Source of the DNA: a virus
Strand: one strand, 5' to 3'
IMG/VR virus record: IMGVR_UViG_3300042477_000507
Coordinates: 1-58,851 of that record
DNA length: 58,851 bases
How positions within the stretch are numbered: position 1 is the stretch's first letter; each line of letters begins with the position of its first letter. This document shows, in pieces, positions 7,534 through 16,038 of the stretch. Below the pieces are notes generated by a model, which worked only from the letters and a program-made list of their open reading frames with translations, was not told the DNA's origin and did not search any database. A program made the position numbers and the translations under genes.

Positions 7534-9261
7534 TTAAATAGTAGCATTGTTCGCTTCGTTTAGCTCAGCAGAAGCTTCTGCGACTTCTAGATCACGCCCT
7601 TCGCTCAGCATGGTGCTGTTATCAACAGGGATTTGCCCGCGATTTGCAATCTGACGCCCACCGGCGGCGCCCACCCCAAGGTCTTGAGCGGTTTCTGTGC
7701 CGTCAAGCCCCATGTCGTCAAGCAGATTTTTAACACTGAAATCAGACAGTCCTTCAAACATTTCGCCCGCTTCAAGCATACGCAAGAACATTTCAATCGT
7801 AATTGCGTTGCTGTCTTTGAACAAAGAACTGAGCGCCATTACTTGCTGAGAATGCAGCTTAACGGGGATGAAGTTTTTGCTAATCGTCACGCGCACTTCA
7901 GGAATAGAGCGATAGGCGGACGCATACAGCAGCGCACGATTCAGTGCATCCTCAAGGCTCTGCACAAGGACGGCGAGCTGAGAATCGCTCTGGGAGCGGT
8001 CCAGGAGCTTCGCAAAGCCCGACTCTGCTTGGGTTTTGCTGGTAGTCATAGCAACGGCGGCAAGGCGCTCCATGGCCGCTTCTACGCGCCTCAGATTCTC
8101 AAGCGTCACCGATGCACCCTCCATCGAAGCGCTCATCAAGCTGAATTTCGCGTCGGGATTCTGCGAGAACAGGGCACGCCCAGCACCCGCCTTGATCTCA
8201 TCATCAGGACGCACACCAGTACCCGTAAGGATCGGCGAGGAAGTCAAGTGAATTGTTTCCGCAAGGTCAGCAGACACGCTCCAATGATGCAAGTTGAGAC
8301 GTGCGATGTCAAAAAGCAAAGGGCGGGCGCGGAAAAATGCTTCTTTTTTACCCCCTAGTACGGGAACAAACGGAATAAAAGGAATCGAAAGATACGTAGT
8401 TTCTTCAAGAGTGTATTTATCTACATTGCTGGGTTTGTTGCGCTTTGTATAAAGACGGCAGCGCACTCGCTGACCCTCAACAACTGGCTCAACTTCGTCA
8501 GAAAGCTCGGAAACATCGTTATTTGCAAGATTTACAATGTCATATACGCGCACTGCAGGGATAACTTCTTCAAAAAACTCGTTCTCTTCGCTTTGGCGAC
8601 GTACTTCTGTCTTGATGCGCAAATAAGTAGGAAACGCCCCAAAAATATTCTGCGCCCCAATCTGTGCGTTGAACACGTCATAACGACATTCAAGCACTTG
8701 ATCCATGCGCATCAGCACGAAGTACGGGCGTGGGTTGATACGACGCTCCTCAGCGGCGCTCAAGCCCTCGGGCAGTTTGGGATATTCGACCCAAATTGCA
8801 GAAACACCCCCATCAAGAGCATCTGTAAACACTTCTTTTGTAAAAGAAGCAAGCGAATGCCCTTCAAGATCAACATCTTCAAAGAAATTGCTCCACTCTG
8901 AGGGAACGCTCTCTGGTACAGATACTCCTTTGCGAAGTGCTGTCCCGACCACGAGGTCTCTTAGATGCGAGTAATAGTTCTGAAAACTGCTTTGTGCGCG
9001 TGTCTTGCGTACTTGATAACTTTTTTGCTCTTCTAGATAGTCCTGGGGTAAGTATTCGTCCGATGCTTCAAAGAGATAGAACTCAGGAAGCGTGCAAAAA
9101 CGAATAGGGGCGAGACGTGAAAACTGCTCTGCTTGTTCAATCGAGTACGCATCTACGCCTGATACCTCTTCAAATGCTTCCTCGTACTCAGGAAAGCGAC
9201 GCTCGAAGGGCAGCGTCAAATTATCACTTGTCGGAACGAGCGAGTTAGGGATGATCGTCAC
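7534..9261 (-). CDS. Portal protein (DUF4055-type)
   Basis: A 575-residue protein. The central segment ARLNLHHWSVSADLAETIHL followed by SSPILTGTG and later AAMERLAAVAMTT is the pattern of DUF4055 portal proteins, which form the dodecameric channel at the head vertex. The length is usual for the family. The C-terminal 60 residues are acidic and probably disordered. It is followed by the scaffold gene, and its upstream partner terminase is separated from it by an inserted homing endonuclease gene. Confidence 0.85.
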   Translation of the reverse strand: MTIIPNSLVPTSDNLTLPFERRFPEYEEAFEEVSGVDAYSIEQAEQFSRLAPIRFCTLPEFYLFEASDEYLPQDYLEEQKSYQVRKTRAQSSFQNYYSHLRDLVVGTALRKGVSVPESVPSEWSNFFEDVDLEGHSLASFTKEVFTDALDGGVSAIWVEYPKLPEGLSAAEERRINPRPYFVLMRMDQVLECRYDVFNAQIGAQNIFGAFPTYLRIKTEVRRQSEENEFFEEVIPAVRVYDIVNLANNDVSELSDEVEPVVEGQRVRCRLYTKRNKPSNVDKYTLEETTYLSIPFIPFVPVLGGKKEAFFRARPLLFDIARLNLHHWSVSADLAETIHLTSSPILTGTGVRPDDEIKAGAGRALFSQNPDAKFSLMSASMEGASVTLENLRRVEAAMERLAAVAMTTSKTQAESGFAKLLDRSQSDSQLAVLVQSLEDALNRALLYASAYRSIPEVRVTISKNFIPVKLHSQQVMALSSLFKDSNAITIEMFLRMLEAGEMFEGLSDFSVKNLLDDMGLDGTETAQDLGVGAAGGRQIANRGQIPVDNSTMLSEGRDLEVAEASAELNEANNATI

Positions 9262-9358
9262 GTCGAGTCCAGCCTTTCCCTGAGTTTACCTGCTATAAAA
9301 TGGGTTGACCCGGCGGGCTGCAACCCCCGGATCGTGTTCACACCTAACGTCAATAGGC

Positions 9359-10249
9359 ATGACAAGAAGCACTTTAGACCTTTCTGGTCGGGAATTTGGC
9401 TACTGGACGGTTCTTTCTAAAGATTCAAGCAAAAATGGCCTGAGGGAGTCTTACTGGCTATGTGCATGTAAATGCGGTGCGACAAGAAGTGTTAGAAGGT
9501 CGAAGCTCGCAAGAGGTGAGTCGCTTTCCTGCGGATGTCTTTCTGGAAAAAGCAAAGAGAGGCACGGACTGTCCGATACAAGAGAATACAGCGTCTGGCG
9601 CGAAATAAAAAAAAGATGTGAAAAAAATGCAAAAAACAGCGAAGGTGGATTAACAGCGAAAATGTGTGACAGTTGGCGCAAAAGTTTTTTATGTTTTTAT
9701 GAAGAAATGGGAAAAGCGCCATCTAATACGCATTTGATTGCCAGGAATGATAGGTCAATTGAATACTGCAAGGAAAACTGTAAGTGGGCAATACGAGAAA
9801 AAGCTAAAAACACTCAAGATAAATTAAATAAACCTAAGAAAATTTTCAACAATACCGAGCACCCAAGTTACACAACATGGATACAGATGAGACAAAGATG
9901 TCAAAATCCAAATCTTAAAAAATACCCGCTCTATGGAGGGCGAGGGATTTCGGTGTGCGAAAGATGGCAAGATTTTCAAAATTTTTGCGAGGACATGGGC
10001 GAAAGGCCACCAGGAATGTCTCTCGATAGAATTGACACAAATGGAAACTATGAGCCAAGCAACTGCAGATGGGCTACAATTTCAACTCAAAATAGAAATA
10101 AACGCACAAATGTTTGGATATTGCACAATGGCGAGACTAAATGCTTGAACGACTGGGCAAAGTTTTACGGCACTAGAGCGACGACACTAAGCAGATGGAC
10201 TAAAGCTGGACACTTTGGCAAAATAGTCGATAGACCAAGTAACGATTAA
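9359..10249 (+). CDS. Homing endonuclease-like protein with duplicated module
   Basis: About 296 residues from ATG 9359 (MTRSTLDLSGREFGYWTVL). The N-terminal zinc-ribbon-like part (CACKCGATRSVRRSKLARGE, SCGC) is followed by two copies of a nuclease-type module. The first (VWREIKKRCEKN, F..MG, HLIARND, NCKWA) is degenerate. The second is intact: YPLYGGRGISVCERW, LDRIDTNGNYEPSNCRWA and NRNKRTN. This is the signature of phage HNH/AP2-type homing endonucleases. It is inserted on the opposite strand between terminase and portal and shares four bases (TTAA) with the terminase stop. Confidence 0.85.
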   Translation: MTRSTLDLSGREFGYWTVLSKDSSKNGLRESYWLCACKCGATRSVRRSKLARGESLSCGCLSGKSKERHGLSDTREYSVWREIKKRCEKNAKNSEGGLTAKMCDSWRKSFLCFYEEMGKAPSNTHLIARNDRSIEYCKENCKWAIREKAKNTQDKLNKPKKIFNNTEHPSYTTWIQMRQRCQNPNLKKYPLYGGRGISVCERWQDFQNFCEDMGERPPGMSLDRIDTNGNYEPSNCRWATISTQNRNKRTNVWILHNGETKCLNDWAKFYGTRATTLSRWTKAGHFGKIVDRPSND

Positions 10250-11646
10250 CGCCATCTTTGCCCGCGATTTGTAGAAAAACCTGGCCGAGGGAAACTCTGC
10301 CAAATTAAATATCGAATCGCATCACCAAAGTGCGACAAGTCTCTGGCTGATCCCTTGGAAGGTTTTAATGTATTATCGTACGCCCAATTTTCCATTACAT
10401 CAATAATGTCATGACAAGTAGATGGATTGAATAGTATTTGATTTCTATGCAGAAAGTTGTTAACATGTGATACGGTCTCAGAGATTGGTGGATTTCGACG
10501 CTCTGCAATTACTTTACATCCCGCTTCCCTGAGAATATCGTGATCGCTCATCGTTGAAGAAGTGCTGGCGTGAGAGCCTGAGCTATCTGGATAGACGACG
10601 ACCATGCCCTTGGCAAGCTGTATTGGAAAACGACGCCTGATGTGATCCGCCAAAGCAAAAGTATCTCTGCATAGAAACTCCTCAAATATATGCAACTGCT
10701 GTCCCTGTGAAGAGTCACGCATGACGCCATAAATACTAGAGCTTTTGCCAACGTTAAAGTCGCACCCAACAAGTACAGGCTCATTCTGTTCAGCGTGAAA
10801 AACACTTGTCACATGTGCATCTCGAGCAAACTCAGAGAACACAGTCGCCGTCTCAAGGTTGACGAACATGCCTCGGATGTAGGCATCGGCGAGGTGCTGT
10901 GGATAGTTAGCAAGTAGATCCTTGACATAATTTTCGTCAAGATATGGATTTTGTCTTGTGTCGGCTCGATAAATAGCTTTGTCCTCTGTTTTATTTTTCT
11001 CAAAAAAGTTCCAAACAAATTTGCGCCCCTCTGGCGTTGAAGCAAAGCAAATCTGTGGACATTTGCCAACACGAACACGGCCCTGCAGCTTGACGAGAGC
11101 CGCTTCGGCAATCTCTTGTTTAACGGTATCCGCTTCGTCAATCACAAGAGACGCTGCGTTGATGCCCACAAGACGCTCAACATTCATCAAAGGGCGCAAA
11201 AGAATAGTTGTCTCGCCTTTTGGCAAATGCAAAGTAAAGCTGGGCTGAGGAGATATACGCATGGTGTATGGAATGTCATACTTATCGAGCAGCTTTGTCC
11301 AGGTCGGCATGGCGATGTCATTGAGCATCACGTAAGTTGGCTCAAGATAAATGTGATATTCGCCTTGACTGCGAAAAGCCAAAAGTATTGCTTTTGCAAC
11401 GCTACTATATGATTTACCAGATCCCAGGCCACCCACATAGAGCAAGTATCTTTGCTCCCAGTTACAGACGAATTCACGCTGGTGCGGGAGTAGGTCGGAA
11501 AGAATTCGGATCTCTGCTGCAGCTACGTCAAATCTTGAGTTCGTGCGCCCACGCAGCTTCTTAAGTTCGGAGCCCGCTTCAAACAGCCCAAGCGACTGCA
11601 ACGCAGCTCGATCTGCGTAACGACTACTACGAGCCTTGGCGGGCAT
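10246..11646 (-). CDS. terL: Terminase large subunit
   Basis: A 466-residue packaging motor. The ATPase domain has Walker A GGLGSGKS at residues 72-79 and Walker B LVIDEAD at 167-173, plus a coupling-like CFASTPEG near 200. The RNase H-like nuclease domain shows VGCDFNVGKSS (Asp296), VVYPDSSG near 350 and a C-terminal HFGDAIRYL. All key acidic residues are visible. It cuts concatemers and drives DNA into the prohead through the portal. The length is normal and no frameshift is seen. Confidence 0.97.
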   Translation of the reverse strand: MPAKARSSRYADRAALQSLGLFEAGSELKKLRGRTNSRFDVAAAEIRILSDLLPHQREFVCNWEQRYLLYVGGLGSGKSYSSVAKAILLAFRSQGEYHIYLEPTYVMLNDIAMPTWTKLLDKYDIPYTMRISPQPSFTLHLPKGETTILLRPLMNVERLVGINAASLVIDEADTVKQEIAEAALVKLQGRVRVGKCPQICFASTPEGRKFVWNFFEKNKTEDKAIYRADTRQNPYLDENYVKDLLANYPQHLADAYIRGMFVNLETATVFSEFARDAHVTSVFHAEQNEPVLVGCDFNVGKSSSIYGVMRDSSQGQQLHIFEEFLCRDTFALADHIRRRFPIQLAKGMVVVYPDSSGSHASTSSTMSDHDILREAGCKVIAERRNPPISETVSHVNNFLHRNQILFNPSTCHDIIDVMENWAYDNTLKPSKGSARDLSHFGDAIRYLIWQSFPRPGFSTNRGQRWR

Positions 11647-11714
11647 GACAACTTCTCGACTTGTTTTTACTCTACAGCACTACGCAATACAGCTTCGCTG
11701 ATCGCTTCGTTGCA

Positions 11715-11969
11715 TCATTTCTTCTTGCGACGGTGTTGATAGCTTATCTTCTTTGAGCTTGTTTTTTCACGTTTGAAGCGACGTTTTTCTGCAGGCGTCA
11801 GCTCTTTGGAGGTCTTCGGCGTGTCAGCAGAAACTCTCTTGGACGGGCGGCAGGCTGGATAGCTACGGCGCTTCTCCCCGGCAGAGCGCCCGCAGGGCTT
11901 GCCCGTCTTCACATCTACCCACTCCTCGTCAAACCAACGAGTGAGCCCTGACTTCGCTTTTCTAGGCAT
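11715..11969 (-). CDS. DUF5872-like basic protein
   Basis: An 84-residue Lys/Arg-rich protein with the family pattern LTRWFDEEWVDVKTGKPCGR, then SYPACRPSKRVS and ELTPAEKRRFKREK. It occurs in phages and some giant viruses. The two Cys flank a basic loop. Probably a nucleic acid-binding virion component; function unproven. Confidence 0.85.
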   Translation of the reverse strand: MPRKAKSGLTRWFDEEWVDVKTGKPCGRSAGEKRRSYPACRPSKRVSADTPKTSKELTPAEKRRFKREKTSSKKISYQHRRKKK

Positions 11970-11978
11970 TGCAGTGAC

Positions 11979-12131
11979 TCACTTTTCTACACGATAACGC
12001 CCACCGCGCTTCTTGTATTCACGCACTAACCAAGCATTCGCGTAGGCGCTAGGGTAAACTTTAAATTTACGTTTTGCAGCAGCTTTTACGCGAGCGTAGA
12101 GAGCTTTATCAGTCGGGACATTGCGTGACAC
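11979..12131 (-). CDS. Small basic protein with YPSAYANAW motif
   Basis: A 50-residue protein from GTG 12131: MSRNVPTDKALYARVKAAAK, then KRKFKVYPSAYANAWLVREY and KKRGGRYRVEK. The KKKFxVYPSAYANAW pattern is one I recall as widespread in cyanophages next to structural genes. No ATG exists in frame, so GTG is the only reasonable start. Function unknown. Confidence 0.75.
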   Translation of the reverse strand: MSRNVPTDKALYARVKAAAKRKFKVYPSAYANAWLVREYKKRGGRYRVEK

Positions 12132-12169
12132 GAGGATTGATAGGCGGCTAAAAGGAGTCTATTCGAGGG

Positions 12170-12448
12170 CTAGTCAGTAAAGAATAAAACATCTGGGATC
12201 AGATCAGAATCTTTCAGTTCAGAAAAGGGGCGAGTGGCAACATCATCAGGGATAAAATTAACAAAAGATTGTTGATTTTCGCAAGTAATCAAAACATATT
12301 CAAATTTATTCAATTTTTGAGTCATGCGAAACAAAAAACGTGATTTTTCATTCAATTTACTAGCTATTGCAAAGCGCTTAAAGTCTTGAGGGCGCAAATA
12401 AATACGTAATAGTTCAATGAAAGCTTGTCGATCTAAAGTATTTTTCAT
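12170..12448 (-). CDS. Hypothetical protein
   Basis: A 92-residue protein, mixed alpha/beta, starting MKNTLDRQAFIELLRIYLRP. It is not recognised. It is coupled to the coiled-coil gene upstream by a four-base ATGA overlap, so both are probably translated together from the promoter near 12680. Confidence 0.6.
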   Translation of the reverse strand: MKNTLDRQAFIELLRIYLRPQDFKRFAIASKLNEKSRFLFRMTQKLNKFEYVLITCENQQSFVNFIPDDVATRPFSELKDSDLIPDVLFFTD

Positions 12449-12645
12449 GTCATTTCACGTGTTGCATTGACAACATCATATTGCGACTTTCGTAATGCGC
12501 TCGATAGCTCAACAAAGCGCTTGAATTGTTGTAAATCTTTGATATCAAGCAGCAGCATATTGATTGCGTCTAGCTGTTCATCTAATTTTTGCTGCAATTC
12601 ATGCACTTGTTGCTCAAGATGCTCGATGCGTTCTGTTTTTGACAT
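12445..12645 (-). CDS. Small coiled-coil protein
   Basis: A 66-residue protein that is almost wholly a heptad-repeat helix (RIEHLEQQVHELQQKLDEQL, then AINMLLLDIKDLQQFKRFVE). It is likely a dimer or oligomer. Function unknown. It is the first gene after the promoter at 12667-12695 and overlaps the next gene by ATGA. Confidence 0.65.
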   Translation of the reverse strand: MSKTERIEHLEQQVHELQQKLDEQLDAINMLLLDIKDLQQFKRFVELSSALRKSQYDVVNATREMT

Positions 12646-12666
12646 GACATGCGTGATAGCAAAGCA

Positions 12667-12695
12667 AGTTTACTGCGTCATGCGCGATCTGTCAA
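12667..12695 (-). promoter_or_regulatory. Sigma70-type promoter
   Basis: Minus strand: TTGACA, 17-base spacer, TAAACT. It lies 22 bases before the coiled-coil gene start and points into the late/packaging cluster. Confidence 0.65.
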
Positions 12696-12769
12696 GTGTT
12701 AATACTTTGCAAGTAGTGAGCTGGAATGCGTTTTTAAAAAAAAATTGAGCTGGAATAGGGAAAAAAAAT

Positions 12770-12850
12770 TCGCTGCGGGGGATAAAGTAAGCCCCCCTGG
12801 CAGGAGAGGCTACCCCCGGTGGGGGCCAGCTGGTGAGGCTGACCCTACCG
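12770..12850 (-). terminator. GC-rich stem-loops ending the island gene
   Basis: Downstream of the 203-residue gene, minus strand, is the stem CCCCC-ACC-GGGGG inside a longer GC-rich fold. Further downstream comes a run of eight T (12763-12770). It may act as the terminator that insulates the GC-rich island. Confidence 0.45.
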
Positions 12851-12860
12851 GCTGCCGGGC

Positions 12861-13472
12861 TTACCTGGCTGCGATGGCTACGCCGTAGGCTGACGCGTGG
12901 GCGTTAAAGAGTTGGGCCCATACGTCGGCGGCTGCCATCGGCTCGGGGATGTCACAGATCAGCCAGCCAGCTTCGGCTACGGGTCGGCTGACTGGCAGGC
13001 CGGTGAGCGCTGACAGGCGGACGGCAAGCTGAGCGGGCGAGGTGATCTCAACGCTTAAGTGCGCCGCCACTGCTGCAACCTCTGGGAGCCAGACTCGACC
13101 GTTTGATCGGGCCAGCACTGAGCACAAGCCAGCCCAGAATTGGCTGGAAGCCTGGCGTTCGGGGCTGAGATCGCCATAGGTGGCGGGGTTGATGATCGGG
13201 CCAGCTTTGACCTTTGCGGTTGGCTTGGGTTCTGCTGGCTTGGGGCTGCTTAGCTTGCCAGCCCAGCCAAGCTGCTCCAGTGCTGCGCGATCGCGCTGGG
13301 TCAGTTCCTGGGCCAGTTTCTCGGGTGCTGCGGTGCTGCGCGATGTGGTGCGGGTTGGGTTGGCCTTGGCGCTGGCCTGGAGGGCGGCCAGTAGCAAGGC
13401 GGCGGGATCCTGGGCGGCGTTGCGCTTGTTGGGCTCGGGGGCGCTGGCGGTCTTGGTGCGGGTGTTGGTCAT
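12861..13472 (-). CDS. Ala-rich protein of a GC-rich island
   Basis: A 203-residue protein. The N-terminus is disordered (Ala/Thr/Pro/Lys) to about residue 60. It is followed by a short basic linker and an all-helical C-terminal domain with LSPERQASSQFWAGLCSVLA and VWLPEVAAVAAHLSVEI. It is not recognised. The base composition is far richer in G+C than the AT-rich flanks, and it has its own possible promoter and terminator, so it may be a recently acquired cargo gene. Confidence 0.7.
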   Translation of the reverse strand: MTNTRTKTASAPEPNKRNAAQDPAALLLAALQASAKANPTRTTSRSTAAPEKLAQELTQRDRAALEQLGWAGKLSSPKPAEPKPTAKVKAGPIINPATYGDLSPERQASSQFWAGLCSVLARSNGRVWLPEVAAVAAHLSVEITSPAQLAVRLSALTGLPVSRPVAEAGWLICDIPEPMAAADVWAQLFNAHASAYGVAIAAR

Positions 13473-13495
13473 CGGTCTGTGATCTGTGGTTGTGT

Positions 13496-13541
13496 GTCAG
13501 GTCTTGCCTGACTTGTTCACAAGTTACAGGAGATCCGGTGA
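13496..13541 (-). promoter_or_regulatory. Possible promoter and leader hairpin
   Basis: Minus strand: TTGCAA, 17-base spacer, TAACTT, then a leader with the perfect inverted repeat GTCAGG-CAAGA-CCTGAC before the ATG of the GC-rich gene. The promoter match is moderate. Confidence 0.4.
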
Positions 13542-13554
13542 CTTTGCAAGCCTT

Positions 13555-14207
13555 GAACGATAAGGATACTTTATAGCTACACTTTTATATTTAACTAAAC
13601 ATAAAGTATAAAGTAACGATTCAATGCAGATACAAATACTTAGCAAATGGTAAACAATACTATTACTTTGCAAATACTTGTTAATTACAAACAAATAGCA
13701 TTTACTGATTAACTTTATACTTTACAAATACCTGGATATTACAAATAACTAGCATTTGTTATTTAACATTTAGCAATCGTCAACAAATAATAATATTTAA
13801 CAAATAGCTGCAATTACAAATAAACAGTATTCACAAAGTAATAATTACATTTAACAAATGCTATCTGTTATAAATAAACAGCAATCATTAATTAACAAAT
13901 AGCGATTGTAAATAAATAATTGCATTTAATAAATAACTGTAATTAATAAATATTTGAAGTTTGCAAATAAATACTATTAATAAATAATCGCAAATAATAA
14001 ATAAATACAAATAACTAATCTTTGCACTTAACAAATAAATGCAAATAGCAAATAGCAGCAAATAGCAAATAAATAATGCGTGCAAATAAATACAGTTAGC
14101 AAATAATCTATGCAATAAATGTATGCGATAAATAAATGTATGCGTGAATGAAGATAAATGTATGCGATAAATGAATGCAAATTATGAATGAATGCGATGA
14201 ATGTAAA
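13555..14207. repeat. AT-rich tract of short repeats
   Basis: About 650 bases consist almost only of variations on AACAAATA, CAAATAAAT, TAATAAAT and ATGAATGCGATAAATG, with few G or C. Apparent frames in it (for example a Tyr/Leu/Ile-rich 75-codon one) are products of the repeat. It borders the RepL-like gene. It may be a DNA-unwinding element or replication locus, or simply degenerate spacer. Confidence 0.7.
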
Positions 14208-14690
14208 TTATGAACACAGGTCAGAAATGTCTTCACTTTTTATTGAATCAAAGTCAGGGTGAATGGTTTTTATGTATGAAAATCTACCTGTTTTGTTTTT
14301 TGCAATTGCCCTGTTTTTGAATTCCTGCTCTGAATGAATGGGCGGACCATAAAATCTTGAATGGCGAGACTTAGTATAAATTACTTCCTCCTTCCATAAC
14401 TTTACCCTGAATCTTTTAAGTTTAATGCTGCCTTGGTAGCAATAAATTGGGTTGATCATGAATCCAATTCTGCCGTTGCATTCAACTTTTTTAACGACAT
14501 CTAATGATTTCAGCTTGCGAATTCTTCTATAAACGCTACTAATATCAATTTCAAAAAACGCTGCAATTGTTTTTTCGCACTGAGTTGTGAATCCCCATTC
14601 ATTGCACATATCTGTTAAGTAAAATAAAATCAACAACTCTGAACTTGATAAATCGGCGCGAAGTAATGAATGAAAGCTCTTCCTGCTCAT
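14208..14690 (-). CDS. Winged-helix protein, RepL-like
   Basis: From ATG 14690, 160 residues. A GGGG ribosome site lies six bases before this start; GTG 14702 is the alternative. The domain LLILFYLTDMCNEWGFTTQ, the wing helix FFEIDISSVYRRIRKLKSLD and GRIGFMINPIYCYQG resemble RepL-type plasmid replication initiators, whose wing ends in a MINP-like segment. The C-terminal third is basic and not recognised. It may be an initiator or a repressor. The AT-rich repeat tract begins at its stop codon. Confidence 0.65.
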   Translation of the reverse strand: MSRKSFHSLLRADLSSSELLILFYLTDMCNEWGFTTQCEKTIAAFFEIDISSVYRRIRKLKSLDVVKKVECNGRIGFMINPIYCYQGSIKLKRFRVKLWKEEVIYTKSRHSRFYGPPIHSEQEFKNRAIAKNKTGRFSYIKTIHPDFDSIKSEDISDLCS

Positions 14691-14702
14691 GAAAATCCCC
14701 AC

Positions 14703-14796
14703 TGTGGCTAGTGGAAAATTCTACCACAATCTAATGAGTCTCGAAATAAGAAACCTAGTCAGGGACTGAATTTCTCATTTCAAGAACCTGAGACTC
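14703..14796 (-). promoter_or_regulatory. Dyads in the control region of the RepL-like gene
   Basis: TGTGG and CCACA (14703-14707, 14724-14728) flank a possible minus-strand -10 TAGAAT (with TTTCGA 17 bases upstream). Further up, GAGTCTC plus GAAATAAGAAA pairs with TTTCTCATTTC plus GAGACTC (14736-14796). Symmetry over a promoter suggests an operator, perhaps for autoregulation; this is inferred. Confidence 0.45.
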
Positions 14797-14830
14797 AAAA
14801 AATGAGACCCCTTGCGGCGCAAAGGATCTC
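14797..14830 (-). terminator. Intrinsic terminator after the small terminase-like gene
   Basis: Minus strand: GAGATCCTTT, loop GCGCCGC, AAGGGGTCTC, then ATTTTTTG. It lies about 95 bases beyond the stop of the gene upstream. Confidence 0.65.
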
Positions 14831-14924
14831 AGGGGCGTGTCAATTTTCTCCTATAGGGTATGGGAGACGGTTCAGCAGCTAATCCAGGACAGGCGCAAAA
14901 CAAATCATCGGCGAACAAATAAAT

Positions 14925-15560
14925 TCATTCATCAAAATCAGCTTCTTCCAAAGCAACTAAAAGCTGCTCAACACCTAAAGCGCCTGATTGTAAATTCTTG
15001 CCCACTTCAGCAATTTTTGCGGCGCTGTTAAGTATCGACGGAATATCACGAATATCTATGCTGCGATCATTTTCTAAATACTCGTCTAATGTACGCTGAG
15101 ATAATGCAGCTAATTTGGCTGCGTTCGCAGATAAATTTCGCCCAAGAAATTCTTGCTGTAATCTATAAGCTTCTAAACGCTTTTTATGTTCAATCGCTCG
15201 TGAATCTTGCTCTACACGTAACTTTTGCTGCAACATATCTATGTCATAATCACTTGCACGTTCTGCCCAATAATTCTTTTTGCTAATTGCTAGCACTTTG
15301 TTATCTTGTAAATTAAATGTATTTGCAATATATGTTGTAGATCTTCCCGATCCACAGCTCAAATAAAACTTAAAAATTTCAAACTCTTTTTCTGTTTCAG
15401 AAGTTGCCCCTCCTCCATTTTTCATATAACTTTTATTTACTAAGACGCGAGAATTTAAAATTGCATCTGCGTCATTAAACGCGAACTGTTCACGTTCGTG
15501 ATTAGCGTTTAGAGACTCATCGCTTTCATTGAAAGTATCGGCGTCAAATAAATCAGACAT
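14925..15560 (-). CDS. Terminase small subunit-like protein
   Basis: From ATG 15560 (MSDLFDADTFNESDESL) 211 residues. A helix-turn-helix-like part with STTYIANTFNLQDNKVLAIS and KKNYWAERASDYD matches the DNA-binding region of phage small terminases. It is followed by a long helical oligomerisation segment (RTLDEYLENDRSIDIRDIPS, LNSAAKIAEVGKNLQSG). The upstream in-frame ATG 15605 has a better ribosome site (GGAG nine bases before) but adds a hydrophobic stretch. It would bind the packaging site and load TerL. Confidence 0.65.
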   Translation of the reverse strand: MSDLFDADTFNESDESLNANHEREQFAFNDADAILNSRVLVNKSYMKNGGGATSETEKEFEIFKFYLSCGSGRSTTYIANTFNLQDNKVLAISKKNYWAERASDYDIDMLQQKLRVEQDSRAIEHKKRLEAYRLQQEFLGRNLSANAAKLAALSQRTLDEYLENDRSIDIRDIPSILNSAAKIAEVGKNLQSGALGVEQLLVALEEADFDE

Positions 15561-15785
15561 GAACAGTAAAATATCCAGGCGACTAAAGAATAGCATGAAA
15601 CCCATAATCAAACACTCCCCATAAAAGGGTCGTGTTTGCACGCTCGCAGGCTCGCTCACACACAAATAAAAAGCAAGAAGAAAGAAATAGCGCGGGCGCG
15701 ACTAATAAATTCCTATCTGGGGCGCAACATTGCAAATCGTGCGTAGCACAAATAAATAAACTGCGCATAACTATTAGCAGACAAT

Positions 15786-15816
15786 AAAAAACCCCTGCTG
15801 CGATTAACAGCAAGGG
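15786..15816 (-). terminator. Intrinsic terminator
   Basis: Minus strand: CCCTTGCTG, loop TTAATCG, CAGCAGGGG (one mismatch), TTTTTTATTG, just after the signal-peptide protein gene. The rest of the 240-base gap before the small terminase gene shows no gene that I can support. Confidence 0.75.
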
Positions 15817-15846
15817 CGAGTCGTAATAAATTACTTTATCTATAAA

Positions 15847-16032
15847 CTAACGAATACATCTATCTGTACTCGCATGATCTAATTTTGCAGTTACTAAACA
15901 AGCTCTGTATTCTAAATCTCTATTTATTTGCGATGTTGTAAAATCAACTGTTGATGCAGCAATTAAAGGGGCGCCAATAACAACTGCTGTGCAAGCACAA
16001 ATCTTTGCAAATGCAGAAATAATGTTGTTCAT
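15847..16032 (-). CDS. Small secreted or membrane-anchored protein
   Basis: A 61-residue protein with a hydrophobic N-terminus (ISAFAKICACTAVVIGAPLI) that fits a signal peptide or membrane anchor, possibly with cleavage after AAS. The C-terminal 30 residues are soluble and contain two Cys (YRACLVTAKLDHASTDRC). It is not recognised. It is the last gene before a terminator. Confidence 0.65.
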   Translation of the reverse strand: MNNIISAFAKICACTAVVIGAPLIAASTVDFTTSQINRDLEYRACLVTAKLDHASTDRCIR

Positions 16033-16038
16033 GAGAAA

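Noticed and set aside
7633-8358. 241-codon plus-strand frame opposite the portal gene
   Set aside because: Antisense shadow; the portal protein on the other strand has clear family motifs.
13888-14115. 75-codon Tyr/Leu/Ile-rich frame inside the AT-rich tract
   Set aside because: Its residues are simply the translation of short AT repeats; no ribosome site and no plausible fold.
15583-15813. Overlapping 76-codon frame upstream of the small terminase gene
   Set aside because: Hydrophobic and Cys-rich low-quality reading with no ribosome site; the terminator at 15786 overlaps it.
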